Assembly: GCF_021261325.1 (NCBI RefSeq)
Contig: NZ_JAJSBI010000024.1
Coordinates: forward strand, 112,387-176,386
DNA: 64,000 bases
Direction of reading: 5' to 3'
Source of the DNA: Streptomyces guryensis
Lineage (GTDB): Bacteria > Actinomycetota > Actinomycetes > Streptomycetales > Streptomycetaceae
Both the position numbers and the translations under genes were made by a program. Shown one piece after another: positions 25,694 to 34,921 of this stretch. The notes beneath the pieces are model-generated. The model saw only the letters and a program-made list of their open reading frames with translations. It was not told the DNA's origin and ran no database searches. How positions within the stretch are numbered: position 1 is the first letter of the stretch; each line of letters begins with the position of its first letter.

Positions 25694-27217
25694 TCAGCGC
25701 GCTCGGCTCGCGGCAGGCGCGGGCGCGACAAGAGTCAGCAGCCGGGAGCGCAGCGCCGCGACGCCCGACCGGTCGGAGGGGGTGGCCGCGGCGGCGACCA
25801 CCCCGTCGGGCCGGACCAGGCACAGGGCCTGGCGCGGCGCACCGAGGGCCGACGCCCCGTGCGAAGGCACCGTGACGATCCGCAGCACGTCCGGGTCGAC
25901 GTCGTCCGGCAGGCCGAGGCCGGTGAGCGCGGCGGCGCCGGCGTTGCCGACGGTGAGCAGCACGTGTCCGCCGCCCAGCAGCTCGTACAGGTGTTGTCCC
26001 CGGCCGGCCGGCGGTACGTCCGGGATGCGCGAGCCGGGCCGCAGCCGTCCCGCCGCGGGTCCCTGGGCGGGCAGCACCAGGTCCAGCTGGGCCATGCGGC
26101 GCGGCAGCACCCTCTCGATGACGCCGGTGCGTACGCCCAGCGTGATACCGATGTCCCGCAGCCACCGCCGCCAGCCCTTGAGCATCCACATCCGGGTCTG
26201 CTGGTCGGCCTCGGCGACGACCTTGCGGGCGACGAAGAGCCGCTCCTCCTGCCAGGCGTCCAGTTCGGCCTCGTTCAGCCCGCGCCGTACCACTCCGGCC
26301 AGCCGCCAGGCGAGGGAACCGGCATCCTGGACACCGGTGTTGAGGCCGAGGCCGCCGGCCGGGCTGTGGATGTGCGCGGCGTCGCCCGCCAGCAGCACCC
26401 GGCCGACCCGCATCCGGTCGGCGAGCTTGCGGTGGATCCGGAAGACCCCGCTGCCCGCCACCTTCACCGAGTCCGCTCGCAGCGGGGAGTTCTCCGCCAC
26501 CGCGCCGGCCACGGCCGCCTCGGCGTCCTCGACCTCCACTCCGGGCGGCACGCTCGCGAAGAAGCGGTAGAGCCCGCCGGGCAGCCCGGCCACCACGATC
26601 ACGCCGGTCCGCCCCATGACGTAGTACGACTCGTCATGGGCGTATTCGGTGTCGTACTCGCCGTCGACCAGGACGAAGGACTGCGGGTAGGTGGCCCCCT
26701 CGAAGGACACTCCGGCGCCCTCACGCACCGTGCTGTGCGCGCCGTCGCAGCCCACCAGCCAGCCGGCCCTGATCTCCGTGCCGTCGGTGAGCCGGGCGGT
26801 GACGCCGTCGTCGTCCTGGGTGAACGACTCCAGGCACCTGCCGAACTCGATGCGGCCACCGTGGCGTTGGACCACCTCGCGCAGCACCTCCTCGGTGCTG
26901 GCCTGCGGCAGGGAGACGGGCACGGGGAAGCGGGTGCCCGCCAGCGGGCGCATGCGCAGCCGCCCGATGTGGCGGTCGCCGGTGTAGTAGTTCGTCGCCG
27001 CCAGCTTCACGCTGCGGTCGTACAGCTCACGGCCGGCGCCGAGCGCCTCGAACACCTCGAACGCCCGCGGCCACAGCGTGATCGCCTTGGAGTGCGGGCT
27101 GGCCCGCTCGGCCCGGTCGATGACTCGCACCCGCACGCCCCTGCTCAGCAGCCCGCCGGCGAGGGTGAGCCCACTGGGGCCCGCCCCTACGATCAGTACG
27201 TCGGTTTCCTCGGTCAC
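25694..27217 (-). CDS. FAD-dependent monooxygenase (UbiH/PHBH type)
   Basis: A 507-residue class A flavoprotein monooxygenase. VLIVGAGPSGLTLAG binds FAD, LVGCDGAHSTVRE is the DG motif, and GDAAHIHSPAGGLGLN the second FAD motif; a thioredoxin-like C-terminal part of about 120 residues is present as in the larger aromatic hydroxylases. GTG 27217 has GAGGTGAACT upstream. Such enzymes hydroxylate enolic or aromatic rings. In methylenomycin furan pathways an AfsA-type enzyme also works with a flavoprotein and a HAD phosphatase, so this protein may oxidise the butenolide or enolic intermediate (inference). Confidence 0.9.
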   Translation of the reverse strand: MTEETDVLIVGAGPSGLTLAGGLLSRGVRVRVIDRAERASPHSKAITLWPRAFEVFEALGAGRELYDRSVKLAATNYYTGDRHIGRLRMRPLAGTRFPVPVSLPQASTEEVLREVVQRHGGRIEFGRCLESFTQDDDGVTARLTDGTEIRAGWLVGCDGAHSTVREGAGVSFEGATYPQSFVLVDGEYDTEYAHDESYYVMGRTGVIVVAGLPGGLYRFFASVPPGVEVEDAEAAVAGAVAENSPLRADSVKVAGSGVFRIHRKLADRMRVGRVLLAGDAAHIHSPAGGLGLNTGVQDAGSLAWRLAGVVRRGLNEAELDAWQEERLFVARKVVAEADQQTRMWMLKGWRRWLRDIGITLGVRTGVIERVLPRRMAQLDLVLPAQGPAAGRLRPGSRIPDVPPAGRGQHLYELLGGGHVLLTVGNAGAAALTGLGLPDDVDPDVLRIVTVPSHGASALGAPRQALCLVRPDGVVAAAATPSDRSGVAALRSRLLTLVAPAPAASRAR

Positions 27218-27251
27218 AGTTCACCTCGTAGGTCTCGTGATTTCACGTGGC

Positions 27252-27956
27252 TCACGCCCCCATCGCGAAGCCGCCGCTGACCGGGACGACGGCACCTGTC
27301 ACGAAGCGGGCCTCGTCGCCGGCGAGGAAGCGCACCACCGAGGCCACGTCCTCGGGTGCGCCCATCCGTCCCAGGGGGCTGGCGCGCAGCACCCAGTCCA
27401 GGCGCGCCGGGTCGACGGCGGCGCTCATGTCGGTCTCGACCGGGCCGGGGGCCACGACGTTGGACGTGATGCCGCGGCTGCCCAGCTCCCAGGCCAGGGA
27501 GCGGGCGAAGCCGACGAGTCCGGCCTTGGAGGCCGCGTAGTTGGCCTGTCCGGCACCGCCCATGGCGGCCACGGCCGAGGACACGAACAGCAGGCGGCCC
27601 CAGCGCTGTTCGAGCATGCCGCCGACGGCGCGGCGGGCCATCCGGAAGGCGCCCATCAGGTTGGTGTCCACGACGTCGAGGAAGTCGTCGTCGTCCATCG
27701 CCAGCACCAGACCGTCGCGGGTCGTCCCGGCGTTGGCGACCATTACCTCGACGGTGCCCTGCTCGCGTTCGACCGTGTCGAAGGCCGCCTCGACGCTCTT
27801 GGTGTCGGTGACGTCGCAGGGCACGGCGAGGAATCCCTCGGGGGGCGTGCCGGAGCGGTACGTGATCGCCACCCGGTCTCCGACCGCGGCGAACGCCTGC
27901 GCGATGGCCAAACCGATCCCGCGGTTTCCGCCAGAAATCAGAACGGACCGGCTCAT
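27252..27956 (-). CDS. FabG-like 3-ketoacyl-ACP reductase (SDR)
   Basis: A 234-residue classical SDR: SGGNRGIGLA for NADPH, NAGTTRDGL, catalytic Ser in LLFVSSAVAAMGG and the YAASK motif with Tyr/Lys. The sequence is closest to FabG-type reductases of ACP-bound beta-keto groups. ATG 27956 is the start (MSRSVLISGG). It sits between the FAD monooxygenase and the FabF-type KS, and its product probably stays on the discrete ACP. Confidence 0.92.
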   Translation of the reverse strand: MSRSVLISGGNRGIGLAIAQAFAAVGDRVAITYRSGTPPEGFLAVPCDVTDTKSVEAAFDTVEREQGTVEVMVANAGTTRDGLVLAMDDDDFLDVVDTNLMGAFRMARRAVGGMLEQRWGRLLFVSSAVAAMGGAGQANYAASKAGLVGFARSLAWELGSRGITSNVVAPGPVETDMSAAVDPARLDWVLRASPLGRMGAPEDVASVVRFLAGDEARFVTGAVVPVSGGFAMGA

Positions 27957-27993
27957 GGAGGGGGGAGTCCTTCCTGGGACATGGCCCGGTGCC

Positions 27994-29229
27994 TCAAGCC
28001 CGGGTGAAGGCGACCACGGCGTTCTGTCCGCCGAAGCCGAACGAATGGGTCATCGCCGCCTGGAGTGCCAGCTCGCGCGGCTTGCCGGACACCACGTCGA
28101 CCGTGATCTCAGGGTCCTGCTCGACCAGGTTGGCCGTCGGTGGCACCAGGCCGTTCTCCAGCGAGAGGACCGTGTACACGGACTCCAGCGCGCCGGCCGC
28201 GCCGAGCGCGTGTCCCACGACGCCCTTGGTGGAGGTGACCGCCGGTGATCCGTAGAGCCGGTCGATCACCTGGCTCTCCGTCAGGTCGTTGAGCGGGGTC
28301 GACGAGCCGTGCGCGTTGACGTGTCCGATGTCGGCGCCGGACAGGCCCGCGTCCGCGAGCGCCATGCGGATGGCCCGCTCCGCGCCGATGCCCTCCGGGT
28401 CCGGCGCCGTCATGTGATAGCCGTCCGCCGAGGCCCCGTAACCGGCGACACCCGCGCGGATGCGCGCGCCCCGCGCCCGGGCATCCGCAGCACGCTCCAG
28501 GACCAGGACACCGGCACCCTCTGCGGGCACCATGCCGTCCCGTCCCACGTCGAACGGGCGGCACGCGGTGGCCGGATCGTCGACCCGCCGCGACATCGCA
28601 CCCATCTGGACCAGGCCGCTGATCACCAGCCCCGTCAAGGGGGCCTCGGCTCCGCCGGCCAGGACCACGTCGCACAGGTCGGCCTGCAGCAGCTGACGGG
28701 CCGTGCCGATCGCGGCCGGGCCCGCTGCACAGGCCGTGTTGACGACCATGTTGGGCCCGTACGCATGCAGCGCGGCCGCAAGGTAGCCGGCCAGGAGGTT
28801 CATCGGGGCCGTCACGCCGAACAGCGGCGACACCCACTCGTGGCCCTCCTCGACGTACCGGAGGTGCTCTGCCTCGTAGCTGTGCGCGGCGCCGATCGAG
28901 GTGCCCATGACGATGCCGACGCGTGCGCCGTTCCAGTCCAGCGGGTCGAGTTCGGCGTCGCCCACCGCCTCCCGGGCCGCGGCAAGGCCCAGCTGCGTGG
29001 TGCGGTCGGTGCGCCGGGCCTCCTGGGCGCCCACGACCTCGGCGGGCACGAAACCGGGTACCCGGCAGGTGATGTTCACCGGCAGCTCGGGCAGATCGGG
29101 GTCCGGTGCCGCGGTGGAGAGGCCCGCGCAGACGCGGTCCCAGTTCTCCGCCACTCCGAGGCCGGCTGCCGAGACCGCGCCGAGGCCGGTCACCACGACG
29201 TCGGGGCGGCCGTTTGCGGTGCTGCTCAC
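27994..29229 (-). CDS. FabF-type beta-ketoacyl-ACP synthase (KAS II)
   Basis: A 411-residue stand-alone KAS II/type II PKS-like condensing enzyme with a complete active site: Cys in NTACAAG, His in NAHGSSTPLND, and Lys/His in STKGVVGHALGAAG. It is not a chain-length factor because the Cys is kept. GTG 29229 overlaps the ACP stop by 4 bp, so the two are translated together. It probably condenses malonyl-ACP with the PKS-made acyl chain to give the beta-ketoacyl-ACP that AfsA needs. Confidence 0.92.
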   Translation of the reverse strand: MSSTANGRPDVVVTGLGAVSAAGLGVAENWDRVCAGLSTAAPDPDLPELPVNITCRVPGFVPAEVVGAQEARRTDRTTQLGLAAAREAVGDAELDPLDWNGARVGIVMGTSIGAAHSYEAEHLRYVEEGHEWVSPLFGVTAPMNLLAGYLAAALHAYGPNMVVNTACAAGPAAIGTARQLLQADLCDVVLAGGAEAPLTGLVISGLVQMGAMSRRVDDPATACRPFDVGRDGMVPAEGAGVLVLERAADARARGARIRAGVAGYGASADGYHMTAPDPEGIGAERAIRMALADAGLSGADIGHVNAHGSSTPLNDLTESQVIDRLYGSPAVTSTKGVVGHALGAAGALESVYTVLSLENGLVPPTANLVEQDPEITVDVVSGKPRELALQAAMTHSFGFGGQNAVVAFTRA

Positions 29230-29492
29230 GAGGCCGCCGCTTCGAGCTCGCCGAGCTTCTCGCGGGTCAGCTCCGCCACGTCGGTGACGGTGAACTCCAC
29301 CCCGATCTCACCGGCGATGAACTGGACGCCGTACTTCTTCTTGATCGTGAGGCTGAGCTCCACGCCGCCCAGGGAGTCGATCCCCAGGCTCTTGAGGGTG
29401 GCCTGCTCGGTGAGCTTTGCCTCGGGCACGTCGAAACGCGTCCGGAGCATCTCGAGGACGAACAGCTCGATCTCGTTGTTCTCTGCGGTCAT
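29226..29492 (-). CDS. Acyl carrier protein
   Basis: An 88-residue ACP. The phosphopantetheine site is the Ser of LGIDSLGGVELS; helix I (IELFVLEMLRTRF) and helix III are as in type II ACPs. ATG 29492 lies upstream of the FabF-type KS with a 4-bp overlap at the other end. It probably carries the beta-ketoacyl chain to the AfsA-like enzyme. Confidence 0.93.
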   Translation of the reverse strand: MTAENNEIELFVLEMLRTRFDVPEAKLTEQATLKSLGIDSLGGVELSLTIKKKYGVQFIAGEIGVEFTVTDVAELTREKLGELEAAAS

Positions 29493-29542
29493 TGCACGTC
29501 ACCTCTCGGTCAGTTGCCTGGATTGCGTGGTGGTCACCGCCG

Positions 29543-30205
29543 TCACGTGGTCCCCGTCGCCGTCAGCCGCGCCACCTGGGCAACGGCCGCACGGGTGTCG
29601 TTGAACTCGACCGCCCGCCAGCCCGCGGCGACGGCCCCGGCGCAGTTCGCCGCCAAGTCGTCGACGAGCAGACAGGCCTCAGGCGGTACGCCCGCGACGG
29701 AGGCCGCGTGGTCGAAGATCTCGCGCATGGGTTTGCGCACTCCGACCTGGTACGACATGACCAGTGCGTCGAAGACGCCGTCCGGTGGCACCATGGCCCG
29801 CCAGTGCCGCTCCCAGGTCGGGACCATGTTGGACAGCAGGCCGACGAAGACGCCGTGCGTCCTGAGGTCCCGCAGACACGCCACCCACGCGGCATTGGCC
29901 GGGCGGCCGCCGAACCACGCCTCGCCCGGGTCGCCGAGATCCGCGCGGACGCCGAACTCCTCGGCGAGCACCGCCTCGACGCGGCGGGCCCACTCGTACT
30001 CGGTGATCAGTGGGGTGTCCAGCAGCTCCATCGAGTCGCTCACGCCGGCGTCCTCGGTGACCCGTGCGATGGCCTTCTGCAGGAGGGCCTGCTCGACGCC
30101 GACCCGCTCGCTGAACACCCGCATCGTGTCCCGGACCGGCGGCGTGCACACGCCACCGAAGTCCGTCCACACGGCGCGCACCGGCTGTCCGTCGCCCGTC
30201 CTCAT
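29543..30205 (-). CDS. HAD-superfamily phosphatase (MmfP-like role)
   Basis: A 220-residue HAD hydrolase. Motif I is WTDFGGV (Asp nucleophile; the second Asp is Gly), motif II LLSNMV, motif III GVRKP with Lys, and motif IV LLVDDLAANC. The cap region is helical as in subfamily I. ATG 30205 overlaps the AfsA stop by 4 bp. AfsA-type enzymes condense a beta-ketoacyl thioester with dihydroxyacetone phosphate; a phosphatase must then remove phosphate, and in methylenomycin furan clusters a HAD protein does so. The coupling here strongly suggests the same role. Confidence 0.88.
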   Translation of the reverse strand: MRTGDGQPVRAVWTDFGGVCTPPVRDTMRVFSERVGVEQALLQKAIARVTEDAGVSDSMELLDTPLITEYEWARRVEAVLAEEFGVRADLGDPGEAWFGGRPANAAWVACLRDLRTHGVFVGLLSNMVPTWERHWRAMVPPDGVFDALVMSYQVGVRKPMREIFDHAASVAGVPPEACLLVDDLAANCAGAVAAGWRAVEFNDTRAAVAQVARLTATGTT

Positions 30206-31203
30206 GCGGCCACCGCCTGCCACGCCGCGGACCGGTCGGCGGCGTGCAGTTCCGCCCTGACACGCACCTCGGTGAGCACGGCGCCGTTCTGCCGGAACAG
30301 CACGCTCGCCGCAGCCGGTCCGCGGCGGCCGTCGTCCGGGGGCCACTCAGTGACCCTCGCCGTGATGTGGACGTCGGCGTCCACCTCGGCGAACCGGACG
30401 AAGTCCGCGTCCAGCGCGACGATCCGCACGTCGGCGCCGTCGGCCCGGCCGTCGAGCCGGACCGCAAGCGAGGTGGCCTGCGCGGCGGCCTCCAGCAGGG
30501 CCATCGCCGGATAGTGGTCCAGCGGATGGTCGAAGATCGTCGCATGCCGTCCGGAGACCCACAGCCGGGCGGCCACGCCCTCCGCGGTGCTGTGGCCGTC
30601 CACCAGGAGCACGTTGCGCAGGTCGCGCCGCCCCACCAGATGAGGAGTGACCTGCACCCCGGTCGGATCGGCGGTGAGCGCCGACGACAGCGGCACCTGC
30701 CCGCTGCGGCCGCCCTGGCGCAGCAGCCCGTACTCCTCACGGGTCAGATAGCGTCCCTCACCCTCCATGGCGCCGACGCGCTCGCCGCCGATCGACAGCT
30801 CCAGGCGGGTGCGGACGCTGCGCAGCTGCCCGCCGCGGAACGAGGGCCGGGACTGCACCTCCAGGGTCAGCTCGCCCGGCCTGTCGCCCACCGCGAGGAT
30901 GTCGGTGTGCTCCAGTTCGATGGCGGTGGAGGCCGCCAGGAACACCCAGTCGCGTGCCACCCCGTACTGGGTGTGCGCCACATAGGTGCCCGCCTGCCGG
31001 CAGCACTCGGTCAGCAGCAGCGCGTCGTAGTGGGCCGTCGGGGCGCGCTGGTCCAGGAAATACGGGTGCGCCAAAGGCAGTTGGGCGCCGATGACGCAGG
31101 TGTCGCGGTCGATCGGCACCAGGTCGGTGAGAAACACTTCGTTCACCGCATGCCGATGGACCAGAAGGCGATCGACGGTTTGCTGGAAGGAGAGATCCTC
31201 CAT
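30202..31203 (-). CDS. AfsA/ScbA-family butenolide/butyrolactone synthase
   Basis: A 333-residue protein with two hot-dog-like AfsA repeats: an N-terminal one starting at DRLLVHRHAVNEVFLTD and containing HPYFLDQR and EC-CRQAGTYVAH, and a C-terminal one with RRDLRNVLLVDGHS and DHPLDHYPAMALLEAAAQ. The family joins a beta-ketoacyl thioester with dihydroxyacetone phosphate, followed by ring closure to a butenolide. ATG 31203 is preceded by an AGGAG-type site. It is the first gene of the operon and divergent from an MmyB-like regulator gene. A chain made by the reducing PKS would give an unusually methyl-branched product. No TetR-like butyrolactone receptor is in the window. Confidence 0.92.
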   Translation of the reverse strand: MEDLSFQQTVDRLLVHRHAVNEVFLTDLVPIDRDTCVIGAQLPLAHPYFLDQRAPTAHYDALLLTECCRQAGTYVAHTQYGVARDWVFLAASTAIELEHTDILAVGDRPGELTLEVQSRPSFRGGQLRSVRTRLELSIGGERVGAMEGEGRYLTREEYGLLRQGGRSGQVPLSSALTADPTGVQVTPHLVGRRDLRNVLLVDGHSTAEGVAARLWVSGRHATIFDHPLDHYPAMALLEAAAQATSLAVRLDGRADGADVRIVALDADFVRFAEVDADVHITARVTEWPPDDGRRGPAAASVLFRQNGAVLTEVRVRAELHAADRSAAWQAVAA

Positions 31204-31361
31204 CGGTCCGGCCCTTCGGTCGGCGCACTGTGCGCGGTCGGTGGGAACCGGGGAGAGACTGACCCAGGGGGCGTCATGGCACCGTCATCGCCCCGTCACG
31301 CCCGTCCCGGCAGAGGCACCGTCTAGGCTGGCCGACGGGTACCAATGAAGAGGGGGATCAG

Positions 31362-32195
31362 GTGGCCACGCAGGAACAGCGGCGCGAGTTGGCCCAGTTC
31401 ATCCGCAGTCGGCGCGAGCGTCGCAAGCCCGAGGCCGCGGGGCTGCCTGTCGTCGGCCACCGGCGCACACCGGGGCTGCGGCGCGAGGAGGTCGCCACAC
31501 TCGCCGGCCTCAGCATCACCTGGTACACGTGGCTGGAGCAGGCAAGGGAGATGCGGGTCTCCCGGCAGGTGCTCGGCAGCCTCGCGACGGCACTGGGCCT
31601 CGATCCGGTCGAACGCGACCACCTGTTCCGGCTGGCCGGCGAGGTGCCGCCCAGCGACGCACCGTCGCGCCCCGAACTCCCCAAGCAGTACGAGCTGTTG
31701 CTCACCCACCTGAACCCGAATCCGGCGTTCATCGTCAACCGGCGCTTCGACATCCTGGCCTGGAACCAGGGGTGCGAGCTGCTCTACGGCGACCTGAACG
31801 CACTGCCCCTCGAACGCCGCAACGTCCTGTGGCTCACCTTCACCTCCCCCGACGTCAGGGCGATGTCGCAGAACTGGGAGGAGGAGGCCTCACACACCCT
31901 CGCGCTGTTCCGGACCCAGGTGGGCGAGCGCATCCTCGATCCCGACGTCGTCGAACTCCTCGACGCTCTGGAGGAGTCCAGCCCGGACTTCGTCCGGCTG
32001 TGGCAGCTCAAGGAGCTGGCGCCGTTCGTCCCGAAGCCGCGCACGGTCAACCATCCGAGACTCGGTGTGATCGAGCTGGAGTACATCAAGATGCATGTCG
32101 CGGACGACGACAAGACCCTCGTGTCGTATCTCGTGAAGCCGGGTTCCGATCTGGAGCAGCGCCTGGGCGAGCTACTGCGGGAACGCGCGGACTGA
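31362..32195 (+). CDS. MmyB-like XRE regulator with PAS-like ligand domain (copy 1)
   Basis: A 277-residue regulator: a Cro/C1 helix-turn-helix in residues about 5-75 (RRTPGLRREEVATLAGLS, then ITWYTWLEQ) and a C-terminal MmyB-type PAS-like domain (about 100-270: NPNPAFIVNRRFDILAWN, VLWLTFTSP). In the family this domain binds fatty acid-like ligands. GTG 31362 lies behind GGGGGATCAG. The gene is divergent from afsA across 158 bp, so it probably controls the PKS operon. A paralogue lies at 36929-37951. MmyB-like genes are often linked with SDR genes in actinomycetes, which is also the case here. Confidence 0.9.
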   Translation: MATQEQRRELAQFIRSRRERRKPEAAGLPVVGHRRTPGLRREEVATLAGLSITWYTWLEQAREMRVSRQVLGSLATALGLDPVERDHLFRLAGEVPPSDAPSRPELPKQYELLLTHLNPNPAFIVNRRFDILAWNQGCELLYGDLNALPLERRNVLWLTFTSPDVRAMSQNWEEEASHTLALFRTQVGERILDPDVVELLDALEESSPDFVRLWQLKELAPFVPKPRTVNHPRLGVIELEYIKMHVADDDKTLVSYLVKPGSDLEQRLGELLRERAD

Positions 32196-32340
32196 TCCGC
32201 CGCTGGCGTGGCTCTGGCGGGGATGCGCCACGCTTCTGGATCGCATTGCCACACTCGGGACCGTCCATGATCCCTTCCGGTCCGTGACGTGCGGCCGACC
32301 GCCGGGGCGGACCGCACGCACGATGGGTGTGCTGCGCAAA

Positions 32341-33908
32341 TGGCCGGAATCCTCGATGGCACGACTGCCCCGAACATCTCCCCGTACCCGCATGGTCACA
32401 GGGCCCCGGCGCCGCCCGGAAGGGTGACCGTCACTCCGGACGACCCCCGGTACGACTACCTCGGCGACCGCGGCTGCAATCGCCGGCTCGTCTCCCGTCC
32501 CGAGGTGATCCACCAGGTGTTCACGGCGCAGCAGACGGAACAGGCCGTGGCCGAGTCCGTCGCTGCGGGCCGGCGCATAGCCGTGCGCAGTGGCGGACAC
32601 TGTCTGGAGTCCCTGGTGGACCGCCCCGACGTAGCCTCCCTCATCGACGTCTCACGACTGAACTCCGTGTACTACGACCCGGAGCACGCTGCCTTCTCGA
32701 TCGACTCCGGGGCGCAGCTCGGCGACATCTACAAGCAGCTGTACCTCGGCCACGGGGTGGTGATACCCGGGGGCACCTGCCCGACGGTCGGCATCGCGGG
32801 GTACACGCAGGGCGGCGGCTTCGGCGCGCTCTGTCGCGAGCAGGGGCTGATCGTCGACCACCTGTACGGCGTCGAGGTGGTCGTGGTGGACGGCACGGGC
32901 CGTACCCGTACGGTCCTCGCGACCCGGGAACCCGACGACCCGAACCGGGATCTGTGGTGGGGCCACACGGGCGCGGGCGGCGGCAACTTCGGCGTGGTGA
33001 CCCGGTTCCTCTTCCGGTCGCCGGACGCCACGGGCAACGACCCACAGGCCGCGCTGCCTACGCCGCCGCGCAGCAGTCTGGTGGCGACCGTCCGGTGGTC
33101 CTGGGACGGCATGTCGGAGCAGGGCTTCACGCGCCTGGTCGACAACCACGGTGCCTGGCACGCCGAGCACAGCGGGGTCGGTTCTGCCTACGCGAGCCTG
33201 TACTCCTCACTCGTGCTGTCGTCGCGCGCCGCCGGGACGCTGTCGCTCGTGGCCGAGATGGACGGAAGCTCGCGGAACGCCGCGGCGATGATGGACTCAT
33301 ATCTGGACGCCGTCCACGCGGGAGTTCGTGCCCCGCGCACGGTCGACAAGAAGACCATGCCGTGGATCACGGCCGTCTACTCCGACCTGTTCGGCAGCGT
33401 CTCCCTCACCGACAACCGCTACAAGGGCAAGGGGGCTTATCTGCGCCGCCCCTACTCGGCGGAGCAAGTGGCCACCATGTACAAGCACTTGGCGGATCCC
33501 TCCTTCGCCGGGCGGGGAGCGGTGAACCTGCTGTCGTACGGCGGACGGATCAACGCGGTCGACCCCGCCGCCACCGCCGTGGCCCAGCGCGACTCGATCC
33601 TGAAGGTCTATACCGGCGCCGCCTGGGCCGACCCGTCGCGGGACGAGGAGAACATCGCCTGGGTGCGGAACATCTACCGGGAGATGCACGCCGCGACCGG
33701 AGGCGTGCCGGTGCCGGACGAGACCACGGACGGCTCGTACATCAACTACCCGGACATCGATCTGGCAGACCCTGCTTGGAACACCTCGGGCTTACCGTGG
33801 CAAGCCCTCTACTTCAAGGACAACTACGCACGGCTCCAACAGGTCAAAGCCGCGTACGATCCGGGCGACGTCTTCCGGCATCCACTGTCGGTCGGTCTGC
33901 CGGACTGA
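32341..33908 (+). CDS. Berberine-bridge-enzyme-like FAD-linked oxidase
   Basis: About 522 residues from ATG 32341; GTG 32289 is an alternative and neither has a clear ribosome site. The FAD domain has RSGGHC with the flavin-linked His, and GGGFGALCREQG with a Cys at the place of the second covalent FAD bond, so flavin is probably bicovalently attached. The C-terminal BBE segment (YINYPDIDL, YARLQQVKAAYDP) is complete. Such oxidases dehydrogenate alcohols or close rings on hydrophobic substrates; the likely substrate is an intermediate of the AfsA/PKS product. It follows the regulator gene and ends at a terminator. Confidence 0.9.
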
Positions 33909-33924
33909 GACGCTCGGACAGCAC

Positions 33925-33957
33925 AGCGCCCCACCGGACAAGTTCCGGTGGGGCGCT
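33925..33957. terminator. Bidirectional hairpin terminator
   Basis: A perfect 14-bp inverted repeat (AGCGCCCCACCGGA and its complement) with a 5-base loop lies 16 bp after the BBE-like gene and 43 bp from the stop of the convergent SDR gene. Confidence 0.85.
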
Positions 33958-34000
33958 GCCGGGCCCAGGGGATACGGCCCGGTCCTCATGACGCCGCTGG

Positions 34001-34687
34001 TCAGGCGACGGTGAACCCGCCGTCGACCGGAAGGATCGTGCCGGTCACATAGCTCGCGCCGATCAGGTAGGCGATCGCGTCCGCCACCTCGCCGGGCTTC
34101 CCGACGCGCTTGATCGGCAGGTCCTGGGCCATCGCGGTGAACTGGCCCTCACGTGCCTCCTCGGGCACGAACGACCACCAGGGCGTGTCCACGGCACCCG
34201 GCGCCACGGCGTTGACGCGCACCGGCGACAGCTCGGCGGCCAGCGGCGAGATGACGCGCTCGATCGCGCCGTTGACCGCGGCGAACGTCACCGTGCCGGG
34301 GGCCGCGGCTCGTGCGGTGGCCGCGGACACCACCGTGATGGAGCCGGTGACCTGGGCCTGCTGGATGGCGTACAGGTAGGCGAAGAGCTTGCCCTCGAAA
34401 GCGCTCTTGATGTCGGCGAGGCCCAGAGAGGCCAGCGGGCCGAGGCCGAGCGCGCCCGGGCTGAAGGCGAGCACCAGATGGTCGAAGGAGCCGACCCGCT
34501 CGAAGAACTGGGCGACGGCCTGCTCGTCGGTGCCGTCCACCTGCTCGGCGCTGGCGACCCGGTCCTTCACCGCAGCCAGCTTCTCGGTGTCGCGTCCGGT
34601 GACGATCACCTCGGCGCCGGCCGCCGTCAGCTTCTCCGCCGCCGCCAGGCCGATGCCGGACGTACCACCCATGATCACAACACGCAT
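34001..34687 (-). CDS. Atypical SDR lacking the catalytic YxxxK (copy 1)
   Basis: A 228-residue SDR fold protein: GGTSGIGLAAAEKL for the dinucleotide and PVRVNAVAPGAVDTPWW in the C-terminal part. At the place of YxxxK it reads AAVNGAIE, so Tyr and Lys are missing, although a Ser (VVSAATA) remains. It may bind NAD(P) without being a normal dehydrogenase. ATG 34687 has GGAGG 5 bases upstream. A CTGGT-N9-ACCAG operator lies 77 bp upstream of the start. Similar proteins are at 42319-43026 and 59698-60432. Confidence 0.85.
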   Translation of the reverse strand: MRVVIMGGTSGIGLAAAEKLTAAGAEVIVTGRDTEKLAAVKDRVASAEQVDGTDEQAVAQFFERVGSFDHLVLAFSPGALGLGPLASLGLADIKSAFEGKLFAYLYAIQQAQVTGSITVVSAATARAAAPGTVTFAAVNGAIERVISPLAAELSPVRVNAVAPGAVDTPWWSFVPEEAREGQFTAMAQDLPIKRVGKPGEVADAIAYLIGASYVTGTILPVDGGFTVA

Positions 34688-34763
34688 CATTGCCTCCAGT
34701 CGTTCACTGCTTGCCCCACCGATCCTGAGGGGTCCGGCAGGAGCCATCCAGATGCGCGTTGTG

Positions 34764-34782
34764 CTGGTGGCATCGCTACCAG
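34764..34782. promoter_or_regulatory. Operator-like palindrome A: CTGGTGGCATCGCTACCAG
   Basis: A 19-bp interrupted palindrome (CTGGTGGC / GCTACCAG, 7 of 8 pairs, 3-base centre) in the divergent region between the SDR gene (start 34687) and the lactonase gene (start 34922). Its reverse complement matches site 42202-42220 in 18 of 19 bases. Confidence 0.65.
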
Positions 34783-34921
34783 GCAGTCCGGAGCCGGGCA
34801 CCGACGCTATTGCTTTAAATACCAGGATGGACTCCTTGCGCGGCATTCTTCGAGCCCCCTAGCATTTTTATCGAGTACTGATTCAGCCAAACGTTGGACC
34901 AGGGATTTGAGGGAGCAAAAA

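Noticed and set aside
20516..26570. Very long open frames on the plus strand opposite the PKS, AT and AKR genes (over 1000 codons)
   Set aside because: They are high-GC shadows of the minus-strand genes; their translations are Arg/Gly/Val/His-rich without any domain.
31324..31345. Operator of the same type before the first MmyB-like gene (CTGG...TACCA)
   Set aside because: Spacing is one base too short and the end does not match; kept out of the regulon list.
34807..34825. Fifth CTGGT-N9-ACCAG operator (CTATTGCTTTAAATACCAG)
   Set aside because: Only the right half-site matches; left arm is broken.
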